Shown here piece by piece: positions 9,449 through 19,166 of a stretch of 64,000 nt of DNA. Under the pieces are notes generated by a model. That model was not told the origin of the DNA. It searched no databases and saw nothing but the letters and a program-made list of their open reading frames with translations. Made by a program: the position numbers and the translations under genes. Position 1 is the first letter of the stretch, and each line of letters begins with the position of its first letter. This DNA comes from CAVZCC01 sp963773765 (GTDB lineage: Bacteria; Actinomycetota; Acidimicrobiia; Acidimicrobiales; Microtrichaceae). The stretch is taken from NCBI GenBank assembly GCA_963773765.1, contig CAVZCC010000001.1:1647748-1711747 (forward strand), written 5' to 3'.

Positions 9449-10432
9449 CTACCCGGCGCCGGACGGAGCTGGGCGGGCGGTGTCCGAGCAGGCCCGCACG
9501 GAGCACTCCACGTCGCTCCGGACCAGGTCGGCGTTGATGGCGATGGCGGCGGCGGACCCCGCCCCTGCGGCGGTGATGACCTGCGCCCGGGGGTCGGCGA
9601 CGTTGCCGGCGGCCCACACGCCGGGGGTGGTGGTGCGGCCGGTGGCATCGGTCGATGACGAACCCGGCGTCGTCGAACTCGCAGCCCAGCCCGGCGAGCG
9701 AGCCCGTCGGGGTGAGGCTGGATGCCCGGTCGGACGAACACGGCGGTCCGTTCGACGACCCGGCCGTCGACCAGCTCGACACCGGTGAGGCGGTCGTCGT
9801 CGACCACCAGGCGCGGCGACCTCCCCGGTCACGACCTCGATGCCGCGGGCGTCGAGCTGCGTTCGCTCCAGCGTCGGTGAGCTCGTAGGTGTGGGCGAAG
9901 AACACGACGTCGTCGGACCACTGGCGGACGAGCAGCGCGTGGTCGACCGAGCCCGGGATGGTGCCGAGGACGCCGAGGGGCTGGTCGCGGACCTCCCAGC
10001 CGTGGCAGTACGGGCAGTGCAGGAGGTCCCGTCCCCACCGCTCGCGGACGCCGGGCAGGTCGGGGATCTCGTCGCGTACGCCCGTGGTCACCAGCAGCCG
10101 TCGTGCGCGTCAGCTCGGGACCTCCCGTGAGACGGACGACGAAGGACGCCTCGTGCAGCTCGCGGTCGGCGACCAGCTCGAGCGCAGCCACGGTGCCGTC
10201 GATGACCTCGACGCCGTAGGCGGCGACCTCGTCCCGACCGGTGGCCAGCAGCTCCGCGGGCGGCATCCCGTCGCGGGACAGGAAGCCGTGCATGTGCGCC
10301 GCGGGCGCGTTGCGGGGTCGGCCGGCGTCGATGACGGCGACCCTGCGCCGGGCACGGCCCAGCACCAGTGCTGCGCTCAGGCCTGCAGCTCCGCCACCGA
10401 CGATCACTACGTCGTAGTTCCGTGGTGTCCAT
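9449..10432 (-). CDS. thioredoxin reductase-like NAD(P)/FAD oxidoreductase with CPYC, frameshifted
   Basis: Flavoprotein of about 325 residues. The start MDTTE runs into YDVVIVGGGAAGLSAALVLG after correction of one base near 10413. The redox motif LLHCPYCHGWEVRDQP is intact, and the FAD-binding C-terminal motif is VWAAGNVADPRAQVITAAGAG. Further indels lie near 10110, 9870, 9810 and 9700. The CPYCHG type is widespread in actinobacteria as a probable disulfide reductase, but its partner protein is usually unknown. It is divergent from the XRE-cupin regulator at 10524, with a 91-base spacer, which suggests control by that regulator. Confidence 0.82.
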
Positions 10433-10523
10433 GTGGATCACCTCCTCGAACGAGCGTCCCCCGACTTCTCGGATCTGGCAACGGTCTGTTGCTGATTCCG
10501 GGAACCCGTGGTGGACTTCCCCC

Positions 10524-11122
10524 ATGGACAGCTCGTCGTCCCTGGCTGCGGTTCTGGCCGAGGTCGGTCCACGGCTGCGTCGCGTGCGGGACCAGCGGGG
10601 AGTGACGCTCACGGAGCTGGCGGAGGAGACCGGCATCTCCAAGAGCACCCTCTCCCGTCTCGAGTCCGGACAGCGCAAGCCGAGCCTGGAGCTGCTGCTG
10701 CCGATCGCCGAGGCGCACCAGGTCCCCCTCGACGAGCTCGTCGGCGCACCGGAGGTCGGCGACCCCCGGGTGCAGTTCGTCCCCCAGGACCGCAACGGGC
10801 GTGTCGTCATCCCGCTCACCCGCCAGTCCGGCGGGATCCAGGCCTGGAAGGTGGTGATCGAGCCGAGCGACCGAGACGCCCAAGCTGCGGATCCACGAGG
10901 GCTACGAGTGGCTCTACGTGCTGGCCGGTCGAGATGCGGCTCATCGTCGCCGACCACGACATCACCATGGGCACCGGCGAGGTGGCCGAGTTCGACACCG
11001 CGGTCCCCCACTGGTTCGGCGCCGCCGGCGAGGAACCGGTCGAGATCCTCAGCCTGCTCGGCAGGTCGGGCGAGCGCATGCACCTCCGGGCCGCACCCCG
11101 CCGTCGGGGCCCGGACGGATGA
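10524..11122 (+). CDS. XRE family regulator with cupin domain, frameshifted
   Basis: Regulator of about 199 residues. The N-terminal HTH_XRE spans residues about 12-66 (LRRVRDQRGVTLTELAEETG, then ISKSTLSRLESGQRKPSLELL), and a C-terminal cupin domain probably senses a small ligand. One or two indels near 10880-10935 break the cupin (LRIHEGYEWLYVLAG is recovered in another frame before MRLIVADHDITMGTGEVAEF). It faces the CPYC flavoprotein gene, a pairing common for this regulator type. Its TGA overlaps the ATG of the MalT-type regulator (ATGA), so the two are probably one operon. Confidence 0.88.
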
Positions 11123-13793
11123 CGGCGCCGGAGGCAGCACCTCCCGAGCTGCCGCTGCTCGGCACCAAGCTGCGTCCGCCCCGGCGCCGTGGCACCGTCG
11201 CCCGCCCGCGGCTCACCGACGCCGGCGCCGACCGGCGCGCCGATCCGGCGCTCACGCTCGTGTCGGCCCCGGCCGGGTTCGGCAAGACCACGCTCGTCGC
11301 GGACTGGTTCGCCGACGACCGCACCGCGTGGCTGTCGCTCGATCCGGGCGACGACGACGCCGATCCGGTTCTGGACCTACGTGGTGGCCTCACTCGAGCG
11401 GGTCGTCCCCGACGCTCGGCCCCGAGGCGGGTTCGCTCCTCCAGGACCCTGGCGCGTCCGATCGACGCGGCGGTGGCCACGCTGATCAACGACGTGGAGG
11501 CCGCGGCGACGGACGTCGTCCTGGTGCTCGACGACTACCACGTCATCGAGTCCGCGGAGATCCATGACTCGGTGTCCTTCCTGCTCGATCACCTGCCGGC
11601 GCAGCTCCGCCTGGTGATCGCCACCCGTGCCGATCCGCCGCTGCCGCTCGCCTCGCTGCGAGCGGCCGGCGAGCTGCGCGAGGTGCGAGCCGTCCGACCT
11701 CCGCTTCACCGCGGACGAGGCGGCCGAGTACCTCAACGACGCGATGGGCCTGTCGCTCACCGCCGAGGACATCGAGGTGCTCGAGGCCCGCACGGAGGGG
11801 TGGATCGCCGCGCTCCAGCTGGCCGCGCTGTCGATGCAGGGACGGTCGGACCCGGACGCGTTCGTCGCCGAGTTCGCCGGCGACGACCGATTCATCCTCG
11901 ACTACCTCGCGGACGAGGTCCTCGAGCGGCAGACGCCGGGCGTCCGGGACTTCCTGCTCGACACGTCGATCCTGGGTCGGCTCAGCGGACCGCTGTGCGC
12001 CGCGACGACCGGCGTCACCGGACGCCAGGGCGATCCTCGAGCAGCTCGACCGCTCGAACCTGTTCCTCGTCGCCCTCGATGATCGCCGCACGTGGTACCG
12101 CTACCACCACCTCTTCGGCGACATGCTCCGCGCCCGGCTCCTGGACGAGCACCCCGAGCGGGTGCCCGAGCTGCACCGGCGGGCGAGCGACTGGTACGCA
12201 GCCAACGACGCGCCGCAGGAGGCCGTCGTCCATGCGCTGGCGAGCGACGACCCGGCCCGCGCCGCGGAGCTCATCGAACGAGCTGCGCCGGCGATGACCC
12301 GGGCCCGCCAGGAGGCGCTCCTGCGGAGTTGGCTCGAGAGCCTCCCCGACGACCTCTACGTGGACCGGCCGGTGCTCACCATCCAGCTCGTCGGCGCCCG
12401 CATGTCCACCGGCGACCCGACCGGGATCGAGCCGCTGCTCGAGCGCGCCGAGCGGTGGCTCGACGCCGACGACCCACCGATCGTCATCGACGAGCGAGGA
12501 GTACGCCCGGCTTCCGGCCACGATCGCCATGTACCGGGCCGGCCTTGCGCTCCTCGCCGGCGACGTCGACGCCTCCATGTGCCACGCCAACCGGGTGCTC
12601 GACCTCGTCGGGACGTCCGATCTCCTCCGGCGCGGCGCCGCTGCGGCACTGCTCGGCCTGGCCCACTGGCACCAGGGGGACCTCGACCAGGCCCACGACC
12701 GCTACACCGAGTCGATCACCTGCTTCGAGGACGGCGGCTACCTCCCGGACGTCATGGGCTGCTCGCTCGCGCTGGCCGACATCCAGATCACGCAGGGCAG
12801 GCCCCAGGACGCGGAGCGGACGTTCCGAGTCCGCGCTCCGACACACGACCGGGCACCCCGGGCTCCGGGGAGCGGCAGACATGCACGTCGGGCTGAGCCT
12901 GCTCGCCATCGAGCGCAACGACCTCGCCGCCGCGGACGAGCACCTCCGGGCCGCGGCGGAGCTCGGCGAGCACATGGGCCTCCCGCAGCACCCCTACCGC
13001 TGGCGCGTCGCCACAGCCTGGCTGCGACGGGCCGAGGGCGACCTCGGCACTGCGCTGCGCCTGCTGGAGGAGGCCGAGCCCCTCTACAACACCGACTTCT
13101 CACCTCCGGTACGACCCGTCGCCGCCCTGAAGGCCACCGTGCAGGTCGAGCTCGGCGATCTCGCCGCCGTCGACGCGCTGGGCCGACTCCAACGGGCTCG
13201 GCCCGGACGACGAGCTCACCTACGTGCGGGAGTTCGAGCACCTCACCCTGGCCCGGGCGCTCCTGGCACGAGGATCGGCCGACGAGCTCGAACGGGCGAC
13301 GCGACTGCTCGACCGGCTCCTCGCCGCCGCCGACGACGGACAGCGCTCCGGCAGCGCAATCGAGATCCTGGTGGTGCTCGCACTCGCACACCTGACCGCC
13401 GGCCGCACGGCCGAGGCGACCGCAGCGGTGCAGGATGCGCTCGTTCGGGCCGAGGACGGCGGCTACGTGCGCACGTTCCTGGATGCCGGGCCGTCGATGA
13501 CCGGGCTGCTCCGCTCACTCGACGGAGCGGCCGGCAGGCGGGCCGCCCGCGTGCTCGCCTCCGCACCGGACGAGCCCCGGACGCAACGGCTGACCGCGGA
13601 CCCCAGCGGGCTCAGCGACCGGGAGCTCGACGTGCTGAAGCTGCTCCGCAGCGACCTCAGCGGCCCCGAGATCGCCCGGGCGCTGCACGTCTCGGTCAAC
13701 ACCCTGCGCACCCACACCAAGCACATCTACACGAAGCTGGGCGCCACCAACCGGCGTGAGGCCGTGAGCCGCGCCGCCGAGCTCGGCCTCTGA
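11119..13793 (+). CDS. MalT-type (LAL) LuxR family ATP-dependent regulator, many frameshifts
   Basis: Large regulator of about 890 residues. It begins LLGTKLRPPRRRGTVARPRL, followed by a Walker A-like APAGFGKTTLVADW near residue 55. A Walker B-type stretch is VVLVLDDYHVIES. The middle is a long helical TPR-like region, and the end is a LuxR helix-turn-helix (LSDRELDVLKLLRSDLSGPE ... HVSVNTLRTHTKHIYTKLGA). At least seven indels (near 11370, 11450, 11690, 12025, 12500, 12830 and 13190) scatter it over three frames, yet each part matches the family, which argues for sequence error. The start overlaps the XRE-cupin stop. A second LAL regulator lies at 49788-51995. Effector and targets unknown. 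Confidence 0.82.
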
Positions 13794-13812
13794 CGCGGCG
13801 CGGTCGACGCGC

Positions 13813-13844
13813 ACGACGCCCGGGCCGGCCGGCCCGGGCGTCGT
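13813..13844. terminator. perfect 32-bp palindrome between convergent genes
   Basis: Two 16-base arms (left arm ACGACGCCCGGGCCGG, right arm its exact reverse complement) with no spacer form a very GC-rich cruciform or hairpin. It lies 20 bases after the stop of the LAL regulator and 24 bases before the stop of the ABC permease on the other strand. That position fits a bidirectional terminator, although no U-tract follows on either side. Confidence 0.65.
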
Positions 13845-13867
13845 CCACTGCGCAGGACGGACCGACG

Positions 13868-14713
13868 TCAGTTGGTGTCCCGCCGGTAGAGGAGCACGGT
13901 GCCGATGGCGAGGCTGACGAGTGCGTAGCCGCCGAAGATGAGCGCGTACTGCGGTCGGCCGAGCTCGTTGGCGATGACCACGGGGGTCTCGAAGTTGGGC
14001 CCTGCGTCCAGCAGTCGGTAGCCGGCGCTGAAGGGCAGGAAGTGCAGGACTCCGTCGGGCAGGGCCGGTGCGAACAGGCTCTCCACGACGAAGGACCACA
14101 TCAACAACCCCGAGATGGCCCCGGCACTGTGACGCACGATCATGCCGACACCGAGTCCGATCACCGCGGCGAGGGCGAGGTAGAGCAGGGCCCAGAGCCC
14201 CCTGGACACGACGTCGGACCCGTTGCCCGATGCTGCTCCGCCGAGCACTGCGCCGGCGAACCCGCCGAGCATCCCCAGGGCGCCGAGCGACAGCCCGACA
14301 GCGGCGGCCATCGCGGTCTTGGCCACGACGATCACCCATCGGGCCGGACGGGCCGTCAACATGACGGCCAGCGTGCCGTGCTGGGCCTCGGAGGTGAACA
14401 TGAGGATCCCCGTGACCGTCGCCAGGACGGCGACGAGCGGGAGCGGATAGATGAAGAGCTCGGACGCCGTCAGGGATTCGTCGGCCGAGGTCGCAGCGAG
14501 GGCCCAGGCGATCAGTGCGCCGATCAGCGCGGTCATGCCGACGATCACCTTGGTGGACCGGAGGGTGGACAGCTTGATCCACTCGCTCCTGAGGGCTTCC
14601 GGCACGGCGCCCACGTCGTTGCGACGGGTGCGCACGACCGAGCGGCGACCCTCGGTGGGCAGGGTCGTGGAGATGGTGGTGGGGCTGGTGGTGGTGGGGC
14701 TGGTGGTGCTCAT
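13868..14713 (-). CDS. ABC-2 type transporter permease
   Basis: Intact 281-residue membrane protein. A Ser/Thr/Pro-rich N-terminal tail with repeated TTSPTT is followed by SEWIKLSTLRSTKVIVGM, typical of ABC-2 permeases. About six hydrophobic segments follow (for example VIVGMTALIGALIAWALA, LPLVAVLATVTGILMF, GLWALLYLALAAVIGLGVGM). It would pair with the ATPase encoded 65 bases upstream to export an unidentified substrate. The tandem TTSPTT coding repeat is unusual for the cytosolic tail and may be species-specific. Confidence 0.9.
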   Translation of the reverse strand: MSTTSPTTTSPTTISTTLPTEGRRSVVRTRRNDVGAVPEALRSEWIKLSTLRSTKVIVGMTALIGALIAWALAATSADESLTASELFIYPLPLVAVLATVTGILMFTSEAQHGTLAVMLTARPARWVIVVAKTAMAAAVGLSLGALGMLGGFAGAVLGGAASGNGSDVVSRGLWALLYLALAAVIGLGVGMIVRHSAGAISGLLMWSFVVESLFAPALPDGVLHFLPFSAGYRLLDAGPNFETPVVIANELGRPQYALIFGGYALVSLAIGTVLLYRRDTN

Positions 14714-14778
14714 GGTGATGGTTCCTTCGTGTCGGTCTGGCTGGGTGGGTCGGAGGTGTGTGGTGGGGAGGTGGGTGA

Positions 14779-15675
14779 TCAGGCGGACGTGAACTCGGCG
14801 GATGCCCCGGTCATGTCCAGCAGGCTGTCCTCGAGCGACCGGGTGACCTCGCTCAGCTCGACCAGGCGGATGCCGTGCTCGAAGGCGAGCTGGGACACCG
14901 CTGCCTTCGTCGCACCCCGCACGACCAGCCGGTCACCCGTGGCGTCGACGGCGACGTCCCGGGACGACAGCAGGCGGACGAGCTCGGCGGGCTGCGGGGT
15001 CTCGACCAGGACGGCGGTCGCGTTCTGGGCCGTGATCGCCTCGACGGGCTCGGCCGCCAGGAGCTTGCCGGCGCCGACCACGACGAGGTCGTCGGCGAAC
15101 ATGGAGAGCTCGCTGATGAGGTGACTCGACACGAACACGGTGCCGCCCCGCCCCGCGAAGTCGCTGAGGTGGTTGCGGAGCCAGCGGATGCCGTCGGGGT
15201 CGAGTCCGTTGGAGGGCTCGTCCAGCAGCAGGACCTGCGGGTCACCGAGGAGCGCACCGGCCAGGGCCAGGCGCTGCCGCATGCCGAGCGAGAACCCACC
15301 GGCGCGTTGGTCCATGGCCGATTCCAGCCCGACGTCGGCCAGGACCGTCTCGACCCGGTCGGCCGGGATGCCGCTCATGGCGGCCATGGCCCGCAGGTGG
15401 TTCCGGGCCGTGCGCCCGGGGTGCATGCAGCGGGCGTCGAGGACGGCGCCCACCAGCCGGGCCGGGTGCCGGAGGTCGGTGTAGGGAACGCCGTCGTAGC
15501 GGACCTCGCCGCCGTCCGGTCGGGTGAGCCCGACCATCATGCGCATGGTGGTCGACTTCCCGGCCCCGTTCGGGCCGACGAAGCCGGTGACGCGGCCGGC
15601 CGCCACGGTGAAGGTCAGGCCGTCGACCGCGGTGCGGTCGCCGTAGTGCTTGGTGAGTCCTGAGACGGTGATCAT
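14779..15675 (-). CDS. ABC transporter ATP-binding protein (ABC-2 exporter type)
   Basis: Intact 298-residue ATPase. Walker A is GPNGAGKSTTMRMM near residue 37, the signature is FSLGMRQRLALAGAL, Walker B is VLLLDEPSNGLDPDGIRWL, and the switch His is in VFVSSHLISEL. The C-terminal extension is as in DrrA/CcmA-like drug or lipid exporters. The start overlaps the stop of the upstream small gene (ATGA) and the permease follows downstream, so the three genes form one operon. Substrate unknown. Confidence 0.93.
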   Translation of the reverse strand: MITVSGLTKHYGDRTAVDGLTFTVAAGRVTGFVGPNGAGKSTTMRMMVGLTRPDGGEVRYDGVPYTDLRHPARLVGAVLDARCMHPGRTARNHLRAMAAMSGIPADRVETVLADVGLESAMDQRAGGFSLGMRQRLALAGALLGDPQVLLLDEPSNGLDPDGIRWLRNHLSDFAGRGGTVFVSSHLISELSMFADDLVVVGAGKLLAAEPVEAITAQNATAVLVETPQPAELVRLLSSRDVAVDATGDRLVVRGATKAAVSQLAFEHGIRLVELSEVTRSLEDSLLDMTGASAEFTSA

Positions 15676-16043
15676 GATGGTGCTCCTGATGGGTTGTGTG
15701 TGGAGGGGTGGGTGCCTTGATCCGGCCGATCGGCGGATGCGTCGGGCGGAACCTGCGTGAGCGAGACCAGAGGGATGCCGATGTCGCGGAGCTTGTGGAG
15801 CAGGCCGTGCAGCGAGGCCTGGTCCACCACGGGGCCGCGGATGACGGTGGTGCCGTCGTCCTCGGCGGCAAGGTCCAGTCCGTCGAACCACGCCGCCCAG
15901 CGGGAGCCGAGATGCCCGGCGACACGGATCTCGTACTGCGGGATGCAGGGGAGGCCGGCAGCCGAGCTCTCGCTCGTCGGTCGGGGGGTGCGGTCGTCCG
16001 AGGTCACGCTTGGACCGTACGGACGGACCTGGTGAGCGCACAT
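15672..16043 (-). CDS. small conserved protein, first gene of the ABC operon
   Basis: Protein of up to 123 residues; GTG at 16007 (VTSDDRTP) is an equally good start and would leave the repeat-rich promoter region free. The core EIRVAGHLGSRWAAWFDGLD, then GTTVIRGPVVDQASLHGLLH and KLRDIGIPLVSLTQ, recurs in the small protein at 49576-49770, so the two are paralogues of one short family. I do not recognise a biochemical function. It is coupled by ATGA to the ABC ATPase gene, so it may regulate or assist that exporter. Confidence 0.75.
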   Translation of the reverse strand: MCAHQVRPYGPSVTSDDRTPRPTSESSAAGLPCIPQYEIRVAGHLGSRWAAWFDGLDLAAEDDGTTVIRGPVVDQASLHGLLHKLRDIGIPLVSLTQVPPDASADRPDQGTHPSTHNPSGAPS

Positions 16044-16076
16044 CACATCATCTGGTGATCGATGTGGTGATTCACC
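16042..16076. promoter_or_regulatory. GGTGA-rich repeat element in divergent spacer
   Basis: The element contains CACATC (16044-16049) paired with GATGTG (16061-16066), two direct TGGTGAT copies exactly 12 bases apart (16053 and 16065), and GGTGATTCACC at 16066-16076. It lies between the divergent ABC operon and the methyltransferase gene, where an operator is expected. It would overlap the ATG at 16043, which favours the internal GTG start of the small gene. No regulator can be assigned. Confidence 0.45.
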
Positions 16077-16151
16077 GCCGACGGCCCATCCCGCCGTGGG
16101 TACGGTGAGGAGGCGCCGCGGCGCCGGTCCCGATGACCAGGGAGGTCCACC

Positions 16152-17259
16152 ATGAGCAGCTCGGCTCCTTCGCCGGCCCAGGTGGTGGGCGTTCCGTTCC
16201 TCCCTCCCGCCCGCCTCGGCACCGCGGCGACCCGGGCCCGGGCTGCGATCTCGGGGTTGGCCGACCGCATGGCTCCCCCACCGGTCGCCATCCTCGAGGC
16301 GCTGTTCGGCCTGCTCGACCACCGCGTGCTCGTCGCGCTCTGCGACGCCGACGTCCCGGACCTGCTGGTCGGTGCCGTCCGCCCGGCGGACCTGGCCCGG
16401 CGGGCAGGGGCCGACCCCGAACGGCTGGAGCGCCTGCTCCGGGCCGCCGCCGTGAACGGCTGGGTCCGCTTCGACCGGCGCGGGAGGGTCCGGCCCACCC
16501 GGGTCACCCAGTTCCTGCGCCAGGACCACCCGGGCGGGTGGCGGGCCTGGGTCGACTTCGCCGGCGGACCCGAGGTCACCTCGGCCGTGGCACGGCTCTC
16601 GGCTGCGCCGGAAGCGACCGATCCGTTCCTCGCCGCGAACGGTTTGCCGTTCTTCGACTGGATGGCCGAGCACCCCGATCGGTGGACCACCTTCGACGAT
16701 GCCATGGCAGCCGGCGGACGGATGCACGCCCTGGCGCTCCTCGCCGCGCTCGACTGGCGGGCGGAGACGGCCATCTGCGACGTCGGCGGCGGCACGGGCC
16801 AGCTCCTCGCCACCATGCTCCAGCTCCTCCCCGACGCCACGGGGACCGTGCTCGACCTCCCGGGCGTCGTCGACCGCGCGGTGCAGCACGATCGACTGAC
16901 GGCACAGCCGGGCGACATGTTCGACGCCGTGCCCGCCGGGTTCGACACCTACCTGCTCGTCAACGTCCTGCACGACTGGGGCGACGATGACGTGACCACG
17001 ATCCTCACCACCGTCGCGGCGGCGGCCGGGGCGGCACGGATCATCGTCGTCGACGCCGACCACCCGACCAGGCCCCGTGACCGGATCGCCACGGGTGCCG
17101 ACGTGTTGATGGCCGCGCTCACCGGCGGCGGACGGGAGCGTGACCGCGCTGCACTCGCTGCGCTGGCCGCAGCCGGCCGGGTTGCAGGTCGTCGGGTCGA
17201 CCCGGCTCGCGTCCGGGGACCGGGCCCACGAACTCCGGTCGACGACCTCGACCAGGTAG
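16152..17259 (+). CDS. SAM-dependent O-methyltransferase (COMT/hydroxyneurosporene type), frameshifted
   Basis: Methyltransferase of about 365 residues. It has an N-terminal winged-helix dimerisation domain (LLVGAVRPADLARRAGADPE ... VRFDRRGRVRPT), then the SAM-binding motif AICDVGGGTGQLLATML near residue 212. LDLPGVVDRA and VNVLHDWGDDDVTTIL are typical of plant-type O-methyltransferases acting on phenolic or polyketide hydroxyls. An indel near 17150 shifts into the real tail, which ends GLQVVGSTRLASGDRAHEL and a TAG at 17257. The start ATG follows AGGGAGGT. It is divergent from the ABC operon, which could export its product. Confidence 0.85.
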
Positions 17260-17270
17260 CACCAGCGCAC

Positions 17271-17293
17271 GACCCCCCCCCGAGAGCGGGGTC
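17271..17293 (+). terminator. possible hairpin after methyltransferase
   Basis: GACCCC at 17271-17276 pairs with GGGGTC at 17288-17293 just after the methyltransferase stop. The stem is short and without a T-run, so this is a weak call. Confidence 0.35.
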
Positions 17294-17324
17294 TGCCTGC
17301 CGTAGACGGCTCCCGGATGATGGG

Positions 17325-17352
17325 TTGTCGATCACGACTGAATCGCTATACT
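17325..17352 (+). promoter_or_regulatory. sigma-70-like promoter of hsp20
   Basis: TTGTCG (17325-17330), a 16-base spacer and TATACT (17347-17352) sit in a conspicuously AT-rich stretch ahead of hsp20. The expected start of transcription lies near 17360. A strong ribosome-binding site AGGAGGTG (17383-17390) follows, placed to favour the ATG at 17397. No clear HAIR (CTTGAGT) HspR box is visible. Confidence 0.55.
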
Positions 17353-17396
17353 GCTCATACGCAATAGGTTTGCTATCTATCTAGGAGGTGTTACCT

Positions 17397-17822
17397 ATGC
17401 TGATGCGTACCGATCCTTTCCGTCAGTGGGATCGCTTCTTCGAGCAGGCCAACCCGCTCACCGCCGCCATGGACGCCTACCGACTCGGCGACGTCGTCAC
17501 GGTCCAGTTCGACCTTCCCGGGGTCGACCCCGATTCGATCGACCTGCAGATCGAGCGCGGTGAACTGCGACTGAACGCGCGTCGCCGGAGCATCGCCCCG
17601 GAGGGCGCCCAGTACCTGGTCCGCGAACGGGCGGACGCCACGATCTCGCGACGGCTAATGCTCGGCGACGTCCTCGACGTCGACCACGTCGACGCGGAGT
17701 ACCACGACGGCGTGCTCACGCTCCGCATCCCCTTGCACGAGAGCGCCAAGCCCCGCCGGGTCGACGTCCGCCACTCCCTCGACGCCGACCGCCAGAAGGC
17801 CATCAGCGTCGAGTCCACATGA
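17397..17822 (+). CDS. Hsp20/alpha-crystallin family small heat shock protein
   Basis: Intact 141-residue ATP-independent chaperone that holds unfolding proteins. The alpha-crystallin domain runs from about residue 30 (VVTVQFDLPGVDPDSIDLQI) to residue 125 (GVLTLRIPLHESAKPR); the C-terminal IxI-like contact is weak (AISVEST). ATG 17397 is chosen because AGGAGGTG lies about seven bases upstream. The stop overlaps the start of the MerR-type gene (ATGA), giving a two-gene stress operon. Confidence 0.94.
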   Translation: MLMRTDPFRQWDRFFEQANPLTAAMDAYRLGDVVTVQFDLPGVDPDSIDLQIERGELRLNARRRSIAPEGAQYLVRERADATISRRLMLGDVLDVDHVDAEYHDGVLTLRIPLHESAKPRRVDVRHSLDADRQKAISVEST

Positions 17823-18175
17823 CCCGACGCACCGGACGCGGGGGTGGCTCCCAGCCGGAAGCCACCCCCGCGGCGCGTCCCTGGTCCACCCGGCTCGAGG
17901 ACCCGAACGAACCGCTGTACACCGTCGCCGTCGTCGGCGACCTCCTCGGCATCGACAGCCAGACCCTGCGGCGACTCGGCGCCGCCATCTCCCGGACCAG
18001 TGCACGACCATCGGGCAACCAACGTCGGTACTCGCGACGCGACATCGAGCACCTCGCCGCCGCGGCAGAGCTCGCCAACGAGGGCTATCACTCCCAGGCC
18101 ATCGGTCGCATCCTCGACCTCGAACGCCAGCTCGAGACACTGGCCGACAGCCGGGTCCCCAAGCCCCAGCATTGA
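17819..18175 (+). CDS. MerR family regulator, HspR-like
   Basis: 118-residue protein with a MerR-type helix-turn-helix (EPLYTVAVVGDLLGIDSQTL, then RRLGAAISR ... NQRRYSRRDIEHLAAAAEL) and a short C-terminal helix. The order 'YTVAVVGDLLGIDSQTLR' resembles HspR, which represses chaperone genes. Coupling to hsp20 by ATGA suggests autoregulation of the pair. Function as the repressor of this operon is inference. Confidence 0.87.
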   Translation: MTRRTGRGGGSQPEATPAARPWSTRLEDPNEPLYTVAVVGDLLGIDSQTLRRLGAAISRTSARPSGNQRRYSRRDIEHLAAAAELANEGYHSQAIGRILDLERQLETLADSRVPKPQH

Positions 18176-18308
18176 TCGGAGGGGCGCTCAGCCCACCTGA
18201 CCTCACCGGAGTGGACCGCGGCAGCCTCCAACACCCGACGCGACGGGATGTGGCAACCTCTCCGGGCTCGACGCGGGCAGTCGGCCCGGCGACGGAGGTG
18301 GGAGTGCC

Positions 18309-18986
18309 ATGACCGATCCCCCGGCGATCGTGCTCGTCCACGGAGCATGGGGCTCGCCCGAGATGTGGGACTACGTGATCGAGGAGCTTCCCCCGGGACC
18401 CGAGATACTCGTGGCCGACCTCCCCACCAACCGCCGTGCCGGCACCACACTGTCCGACGATGCGGCGCATGTTCGCGAGCTGGCGGGCGACCGACCCGTC
18501 ATGCTCGTCGGCCACTCCTATGGCGGCGCCGTGATCACCGAAGCCGGCGCCGGGACCCCCGGCGCCACGCACCTGGTGTACCTCGCCGCGTGCATGCCCG
18601 ACGTCGGGGAGTCGATGTTCGATTGGGTGTCGAAGCGGCCCTTCCCGGACCCGACCCCGATGGAGGTCTTCGAGGACGGGACGAGCCTCCTGACCCTGGA
18701 CGACGAGGACCTCCCCTATGACGAGGTCACGCTCGCCCGCCTGCGCAGCGTGCGCCTCCGACGCTTCGCGCTGGCCGGCGTGATGACACCACTGACCGCC
18801 GCGGCATGGTCGTCGGTCGCGTCCACCTACCTCGTCGCCACGCAGGACACCATGATCCACCCGGAGACGCAGCGTGAGATGGCCCGACGAGCCGACACCG
18901 TCACCGAACTCGACGCCGAGCACCAGGTCATCCTGAGCCATCCCGAGGCCGTCGCCTCGTTGATCACCAGCCTCCTGCCGGCCTGA
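18309..18986 (+). CDS. alpha/beta fold hydrolase
   Basis: Intact 225-residue hydrolase of the EstC/RsbQ-like alpha/beta type. The oxyanion region is IVLVHGAWGSPEMWDYV, the nucleophile elbow VGHSYGGAV (Ser near residue 71), a probable acid follows in STYLVATQDTMI, and the catalytic His is in ELDAEHQVILSHPEAV. The ATG follows GGAGGTGGGAG. It stands alone between the hsp20 operon and rph; its substrate is unknown. Confidence 0.92.
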   Translation: MTDPPAIVLVHGAWGSPEMWDYVIEELPPGPEILVADLPTNRRAGTTLSDDAAHVRELAGDRPVMLVGHSYGGAVITEAGAGTPGATHLVYLAACMPDVGESMFDWVSKRPFPDPTPMEVFEDGTSLLTLDDEDLPYDEVTLARLRSVRLRRFALAGVMTPLTAAAWSSVASTYLVATQDTMIHPETQREMARRADTVTELDAEHQVILSHPEAVASLITSLLPA

Positions 18987-19084
18987 CCGGGCGGGGTGGT
19001 CGACCGAGGATGCCGGATCGAGCGGCGCGCCCGGTCATCGTGCTGCACCGGCATCCCCCGCCAACCCCAACGTACCTCGGGGGT

Positions 19085-19104
19085 GGGGTCTTGCCGCAAG
19101 GACC
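19085..19104 (+). promoter_or_regulatory. rifamycin-associated element (RAE)-like inverted repeat
   Basis: The sequence GGGGTCTTGCCGCAAGGACC has an inverted-repeat core CTTGCCGCAAG flanked by G-rich and C-rich arms. It matches my recollection of the RAE, a roughly 19-bp element known upstream of rifamycin-inactivating genes in actinomycetes. It ends 62 bases before the rph start. This suggests rifamycin-inducible expression. Confidence 0.75.
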
Positions 19105-19166
19105 TCGGGTGTGTTGTGAATGCTCGTTGTCGGCCGACGTTCCCGGTCGGCATCGGAGGCAACGAG

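Noticed and set aside
11119..13793. Treating the first LAL regulator as a true pseudogene
   Set aside because: All domains through the C-terminal HTH are preserved in order with no internal stops beyond those caused by single-base shifts, so sequence error is more likely.
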